Shown here piece by piece: positions 58,401 through 64,000 of a DNA stretch of 64,000 nt. Made by a program: the position numbers and the translations under genes. The first letter of the stretch is position 1. Each line of letters begins with the position of its first letter. This DNA comes from Labia minor (taxonomy: Eukaryota; Arthropoda; Insecta; Dermaptera; Spongiphoridae), in the NCBI GenBank assembly GCA_963082975.1, contig OY720345.1:9884491-9948490 (forward strand). The letters are read 5' to 3'. A model generated the notes under the pieces. The model did not search any database. It worked only from the letters and a program-made list of their open reading frames with translations, and was not told where the DNA came from.

Positions 58401-59054
58401 AAAACCGAGTCCGATTTATGTTAATTTTATTTTAATACTTAATTTTATTTTGTATGTCAAACAAAATTCATTTTTTCTCGAAGTTTTAAAACACTTATTA
58501 ATAAATGATTCAGCTGCCCAACAACTTTTAATTAGTCACGTTAAGTGTTGAATTGTTAATTAAATGTGAACTAAATAAAGAAAAGAGATTATAAGTAAAG
58601 AGATGGGTCAAACTATAAACCATTTAAACTATCGGGGGACAGATTTACTTATCAATTTATATAATAATATGTTAATATTTGTGAACTTAGTTAAGGTTTG
58701 ACCATTCATTCCTATACTTAAAAGTAACTATAGATCCAAAATTAAATATTTACTTATTTAAATGTAATTATTTAATTTAATAATAATATTAGAAATTCAC
58801 AAGGTTTGTATTACTTGTGTGACTCAAAGTTCAAACTTCCGGTTCTTTAAGTTATTTTTAAAACGAATCAATTTTTTAACTATAAATCAATTAAAAAACT
58901 TAGCCATTCAGCAATTTCCAAAGTTTGTTTTTGATCATTTACAGAACACCTATTTACACGAAAGTGTGTAGATAGAAAATAAGCTAAATGTGCATAATTC
59001 AATTATTTATTTTAAAATAAAATAAAACTAAATACATCTTAAAGAACATGAACA
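58401..59054. other. AT-rich DNA, no gene seen
   Basis: No coding or shared repeat signal. Confidence 0.35.
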
Positions 59055-59062
59055 CTCACTCA

Positions 59063-59094
<32 letters not shown>

Positions 59095-59213
59095 CATTTT
59101 TCTCAACCTTAGTGAAAAATGATTCAGGAACCTTCAAAACGTATAATAACAGCAAAATCTCAACATCGAAAATTTTTGTTATCGCAATACTATCTCTGGC
59201 GAGATAGTAAAAA
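59055..59213 (-). mobile_element. H4 repeat, 5' end only
   Basis: (CA)n(GA)n microsatellite, then TTTTTCTCAACCTTAGTG to CTCTGGCGAGATAGTAAAAA. Confidence 0.72.
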
Positions 59214-59823
59214 TGTGTGGAATTGTTTTTTTTAATTTCATATTTTAAAAACCGTTTAAAAGTGAAATCGTGTAAATCAGGGGAGGGGGTATTTGTTTGT
59301 TTATTGTTTATATTTAACCTAATAGGCAGTTGTTTCTGTTTCTTCCATGCAAAAGCTGTGTATTAATGAGAATTGTCTAGTGGAATGAGTTATTGGTGGG
59401 ATGGGGTAAGGAGTGGGAGGGTAGAGGAGGGGGGAGGGGTCAGGGGACTCTCCGAGAGCACAGGAAGTGGCCGATTAAGCATTACGCGCACCGCTCGCGT
59501 CACTAACATTTCGAGATCAAACTGACAAATGCGACAAAAACATTACACATTTTAATTAGAAAGATTTTAAGTTATTAACTAAAAATTAAGCATTCTATTA
59601 ATATGAAATCATATTAGGTATACTTAAAAGGAATGAATTAAAATTATATTTAAAATTAAGTTCCAAAATAAAGAGAGTTAAAGAAGTTGTTGTTTTTTTA
59701 GAGAAAATATCAAAAACAAATTAAAATAGCGAGAATATTCTATATCTCTTAACCTTTAATGATATTAATATACAATAAATTAATATATGTATTAAATTTA
59801 TATTTTTCGTCCAAATTTCAAAA
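59214..59823. other. AT-rich DNA with a GC-rich patch
   Basis: 59395-59515 is GC-rich (G-rich run, then ACGCGCACCGCTCGCGTCAC) without a frame. It could be regulatory; no evidence beyond composition. Confidence 0.3.
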
Positions 59824-60010
59824 TGTGCCGCCAAATTTTACAAATGTAAAGTTCAAATTAAGAAAATGTACTTATTTATTTTATATGTATGTAAAAAAAA
59901 GGTAAAATGTTTTTGCGATCAGGCTCTTAAACATTTTCGACTTTTTTTTTCAAATAAGCAAATAACTTTTACACTTCTTTGTGTGCCGCGTTAAAAAAAA
60001 CTCGCTGCTT
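59824..60010 (-). mobile_element. hAT MITE remnant related to 47258-47476
   Basis: Minus strand starts CAGCGAGTTTTTTTTAACG and has GCGGCACACAAAGAAGTG and TGGCGGCACATTTTGAAA as in the 47-kb MITE. Termini are decayed and no target duplication is visible. Confidence 0.6.
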
Positions 60011-60291
60011 TAGAGGAAAAAAAATGAAAACGTGGTAGGTAATGACCCTCTTCCGGGTGAGCTATATTTCTCAAAAGTTGATAGAAAATTATGAATTTTT
60101 AATAATGCCCGTATACCAAATTTCATTATTCTAGCTCAAAGTGTTTTTGCGTAATCTTGTCTACATACACACACACATTTTTCTCAACCTTAGTGAAAAT
60201 GACTCAGGGACCTTCAAAACGTATAAAAACATCAAAATCTCGACATCGAAAATTATCGTGATCGCAATACTATCTCTATCGACATATTAAA
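60011..60291 (-). mobile_element. H4 repeat, 5' half
   Basis: From TAGAGGAAAAAAAATGAAAA (inverse of the central part) to ATCGACATATTAAAAAT, a mutated 5' tip. Confidence 0.68.
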
Positions 60292-60996
60292 AATAACTCA
60301 TTATATTTCTAGAAATTTTTTACCATTATAAACCGACGAAAAATTTAATTATTCTAATGAAATCATTAAATCTGCTTGAAAGTTTGAATGAAGAAAATAA
60401 AATTGACATTGCTGATCAACAAGTAATAATAGATGGCTATGTTCGTTGTTCGTATGCAGGGTAAAATAAGGCAGGGTAAGATAATTGATTATACATAAAA
60501 GTACATTCTCTCTCTTTTTTTTGATCTTAACAAAAAAGCACTTTAATTAACAAGAAGGCCCAATTAATGAAAAATCTATTCTGAAAAAAGAGAAAACAGT
60601 AATCTATATATATACATATTGGAAATAGAATCATATACAAGCTTTAAAAATACATTATCTTAATTAATTATATTTATTTTCTTCCATATAAGAAATGGTT
60701 TTTGACTACATTATTCACAATTTAACAATTTTTCAATTTTTATCTCGTAAAATATTATATAAGGAAAGTTTCTTTGGAATTAAAAAAGGAATCCATTGGC
60801 AAAGTTTCATCCACATCCCTGCAGCTTCCCGGTTTGTAAACAATTACCATTTATTTTTAATTGAAATTTTTCTCTTTTTAAAATTTGGTAGATTTTTTAA
60901 TTTGTTTTATATCCAAAATTATTATATTTAATAAAATGTATATAATATAAAGAAGGACACGAGTGACTTAGAGATTTAAAGATTTTTTATAATGTT
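60292..60996. other. AT-rich DNA, no gene seen
   Basis: Contains the third copy of the 60-bp motif of 7.5-8.0 kb (about 60758-60812). The 78-codon plus frame here has no domain. Confidence 0.35.
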
Positions 60997-61031
60997 GTGG
61001 CACGGACATTGAAAAAGGTTCGCCATCCCTG
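60997..61031 (+). mobile_element. hAT-type right terminus
   Basis: GGTTCGCCATCCCTG, inverse of the 39093 terminus, followed by TTCTAAAA (61032-61039), which matches TTCTAGAA at 39085-39092 in 7 of 8 bases. No left partner is close by. Confidence 0.5.
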
Positions 61032-61379
61032 TTCTAAAATATTATTCACAAATTATTTATTTATTTGAATATGAAGGTATGAGTATTTGTTAGAATGGAA
61101 TAATTAATATTATTTTAAAATTATAAATGAAATAAATAGATATGGAAGAGAATAGAATAAAGTCAAAGACAACGTTGTAAATGGAAATGAAGAAGAATAG
61201 ACTGGGAGAGGGGGGAAGAGAAATAATATAAAACAATATGGGTACCATTTAAAGAAGATTAAGAGTGGAATAATGAAAGAATAAAGAAGAAAGAAAAGAT
61301 GTATTAAAACAAAATTTAATTAAAAATATTATTTTAATTTTCTTTTAAAGAAATTTCGATTAATTTGTATCCCCTTAAT

Positions 61380-61976
61380 AAGTGATTCCCAATGTGGTCC
61401 CTATACGGACACCAAGGAGTCTCTGGGATCATTCAGGGGGTCCTTGAAAAATTAAATTCGATCTGGACAATGCCAGGGGGTCCGCGCGATGTTTAAGAAA
61501 TAAAATAAGCTGGAGTGTCTCCACTCGACTATCTCGCAAATTTGAATTGGATTAAATAACATAATATATTATATTTAAATTAAATTTAATTAATTATAAA
61601 TTAAAATTAATAAATAATATTTATTAAATCAGCACATGTTTGGCTCTTTGTTGATGGCATCACGTCACCTGCTGGCGCGTGATTGCCAGTCAACGTGTTA
61701 AAAAATTAATTCCGGTACTTTCAGCGATTCATTCAAGCTGAAATTTTATATATAGCAGTTTTATACAATCTTTAATCATATGAAAAACTATCAAATATAT
61801 ATCTTTATTTTTACGGTCACTTTAGAGGAAAAAATATCAAAACGTTGTAAGTAATGACCCTCTTCCGGTTGAGCTACATTTCTCAAAAGTTGATAGAAAA
61901 CTACGAATTTTGAATAATTCCCGTATACCAAATTTCATGATTCTAGCTCAAACTGTTTTGGCGTAATCTTGTCTAT

Positions 61977-62011
<35 letters not shown>

Positions 62012-62381
62012 GACAGACATTTTTCTCAACCTTAGTGAAAATGATTCAGGAAGCTTCAAAACGTATAAAAACATCAAAATTTCGACATAAAAAATTTCCG
62101 TGATCGCAGATAGTAAAAATGGTGACACAATCTTATTAATATGGAAATAATTTTTACTTCCTAAGCAAAATAGAAATTGTAGATAGGTGCATAAAATAAA
62201 CGAGTCCGTAAGGTAAGGTAGAGTCCGAAAACTACACTCGAATCAACCGAGCGATCATGGCTTCTCTTTCTTTTCCATGGTTGGAAACATCACAGCACTC
62301 GGATTACTTTTCATTCAGGATCCGTTTGGACTATGAAATGGGGACCCTAAGCGGTAGGCCAAAAGAGTTTGGGAAACACTG
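61380..62381. mobile_element. hAT-type element split by an H4 insertion
   Basis: Ends AAGTGATTCCCAA and GTTTGGGAAACACTG are diverged inverse copies of a CAGTG.TTCCCAA terminus. Halves 61380-61505 and about 62120-62381 (GGATCCGTTTGGACTATG, GGTAGGCC) are hAT-like and non-coding. A target duplication is not convincing. Confidence 0.65.
61506..62119 (-). mobile_element. H4 repeat, full-length copy inside a hAT element
   Basis: TAAGCTGGAGTGTCTCCACT to GATCGCAGATAGTAAAAAT. Internal landmarks complete, with a (CATA)n(CA)n(GACA)n run at 61979-62018. The 5' tip lacks the CAATACTATCTCTGG stretch. Confidence 0.78.
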
Positions 62382-62519
62382 TTCTAAATAAATGTAAATA
62401 TATTTATCTTTATCCCATGAGGTTATCTAATTGAAAGTTTTCTAATGCATTTTGATTAAATATGAAATCATGTAAAATGTCATGTATTTATGTAATACAT
62501 ATACATAACAATCAATATA

Positions 62520-63013
62520 TAATTTCTTATGTAAGTATGTATGTATGAAATGTCTGTAACATTATGAAGTTAGTTACAAATTTAGAATTTTACAATTTAT
62601 AATTTTTTTAGAATTTAAAATTAAAAAAAAAAATTTAAAATACAAATTGAAATATACTAATTTTTGATATTAATATTATTTTTTTTATCATAAAAGCGAA
62701 TTTATGTAACATAACAAGAAATATTTAAAAATTATTAATTTGTTACTTACTTTATTTATTTTAAATAATGTTTTGTCATTATTAAATATTGAAAAAAAAA
62801 AAAATAAAAAAGTATTACCATGATTTGAATAAAGAAATTAATTTTATATTTAAACATTGTGTTGTTTTGTAAGTATGTATTTGAAACAAAATTTCCTATA
62901 AATTATTATTATTATTATTATTATTATTAATCAATCTCGTGCGGCTAGAAGCCGCCTGTCCCTCTACGAAGAGTTTTATTCCGCCGGCTGCATATGATGC
63001 CGGGAACGGCTTG
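62520..63013 (+). mobile_element. H3 repeat, copy 2, uninterrupted
   Basis: TATGAAATGTCTGTAACATT to GCATATGATGCCGGGAACGG then CTTG. It serves as the empty site for the H4 insertion in copy 1. The 3' hairpin GCGGCT-AGA-AGCCGC is perfect. The terminal CTAG is CTTG here. Contains (ATT)n at 62905-62932. Confidence 0.65.
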
Positions 63014-64000
63014 AATAATACAATATATTTAGAAAATTTTGATTATATTAGTATATAATATAAGTCACAAATAATAATTTATTAAAAATAAAATATTATA
63101 GTTTATAATTAAAATATCATTAGAAATTAAAAACTATAGTAAGTAATTAATTTTCTTAATCCTTGAAACATAATTATTAATTTTCAAATTTTCCTAAGTA
63201 AAAATTTTAATTAGTTACATATATTTTATATAAAAAATTTTGAAAAAGAATTCTCTTTTAGTAATCTTATACTTGGTTTATATAAATAATTATTAACAGT
63301 ATCATTCTAATTATGAAATTTGCATGCTTTATAATTTTGAGTTTATAGGAGACCCTGATATTTAGGCAAATAATACCTTTCAAACAACAACTCCCTCAAC
63401 AACCTCTAATACGTAATAGGTAAAGGGAGAAAACATTTTACCTCCTTATATTTTAGTGTAGTTGTAGTATAGTACATATACAAATTATATTAAATATAAT
63501 AATTGCTATTATATTATTATTATTATTATTATTATTATATAAATATTTATACAATATATTAATATGGTTGGGAAAATTTTTTCGTGTTGCATGAATATAT
63601 TGTGGAAAAACCAATTATGAAAGTTTTTGAATTTTTTTAATTAAAATGTCACAAATTAATTTGTAATAGGTGGATGTTTGTAGGGTGGTAATACATGTTG
63701 AGGTATTAGTAATATTAGGGGTATTTTAGTAGAGAAGTCACTTAATTGGTTTTATATTGTCAGTGTTGTTTTACTCGCATATAATCTTCATTTTAAATTT
63801 ATAGGAGCCCCTGATATTTAGGCAAACAGTAACACTTGCTTACAAATTTAGTGATTAGATATAATATTAATGATATTATACATAATATATAATCTATTAA
63901 CTATTTTTCTTACATATACGTATATATATTCTGTTTATATATATATATATATATATACTTGTATATATACAAGAAAAATAGAATATTTTACAACAATTTC
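63014..64000. other. AT-rich DNA, no gene seen
   Basis: (ATT)n near 63512-63540 and a final TA run (63935-63957). GGAG(A/C)CCCTGATATTTAGGCAAA occurs twice in direct order (near 63348 and 63804), an unassigned repeat. Confidence 0.4.

Noticed and set aside
61979..62018. Possible CRISPR-like short repeats
   Set aside because: These are plain (CATA)n/(CA)n/(GACA)n microsatellites inside H4; there are no spacers and the sequence is eukaryotic.

Overview
This window is AT-rich eukaryotic DNA, most likely from an arthropod. The evidence is intron/exon signals, mariner, hAT, Helitron-like, gypsy and non-LTR elements, tRNA-type SINEs and dense TA, ATT and TC microsatellites. There is no operon structure or bacterial gene spacing. 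I cannot fix the species from sequence alone.

Only one host coding segment is well supported. It is a minus-strand exon (10969-11335, with a 5'UTR piece and acceptor to 11377) carrying the start codon, signal peptide and cysteine-rich N-terminal cap of a secreted or membrane leucine-rich-repeat protein. Two GC-richer islands (about 29580-29750 and 31400-31540) may be promoter or exon pieces of a host gene, but this is not proven. The rest reads as intergenic or intronic DNA packed with repeats.

Layout. 2-2402: 3' part of a Ty3/gypsy element (RT end, RNase H, integrase, polypurine tract, 311-bp LTR). 2.9-4.3 kb: two opposed 3' ends of a non-LTR retrotransposon. 4.5-5.4 kb: a complete short Helitron-like element with a 260-bp hAT MITE inside. 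5.9-6.2 kb: a SINE. 8.2-8.5 kb: a hAT MITE. 9.2-10.2 kb: two foldback elements. 11-11.4 kb: the LRR exon. 11.8-19 kb: Helitron-like copies, a non-LTR fragment with RT motifs and tandem copies of an ACCGACCGACGA-ended repeat. 20 kb: second SINE. 21.3-22.8 kb: a 1.5-kb palindrome. 24-25.5 kb: Helitron-like segments flanked by direct duplications. 27-28 kb: a decayed mariner. 28.8-43 kb: many copies of a roughly 620-bp repeat (called H4 here), two SINE-B copies, and two mariner deletion derivatives. 44.3-45 kb: a mariner with long inverted repeats. 45.6 kb: third SINE. 47-51 kb: two hAT MITEs, a repeat with a degenerate ribozyme-like fold, and a Helitron-like 3' end carrying a non-LTR tail. 52-62 kb: more H4 copies, Helitron-like copies, a mariner remnant, a foldback and a hAT element interrupted by H4. 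62.5-63 kb: a second H3 copy.

No gene here acts together with a neighbour in a pathway. The biology is that of nested mobile elements. Names H1-H4 and T5 are labels made for this answer from repeats seen within the window, not database names. No intact element with a complete, unbroken set of its own genes is present.
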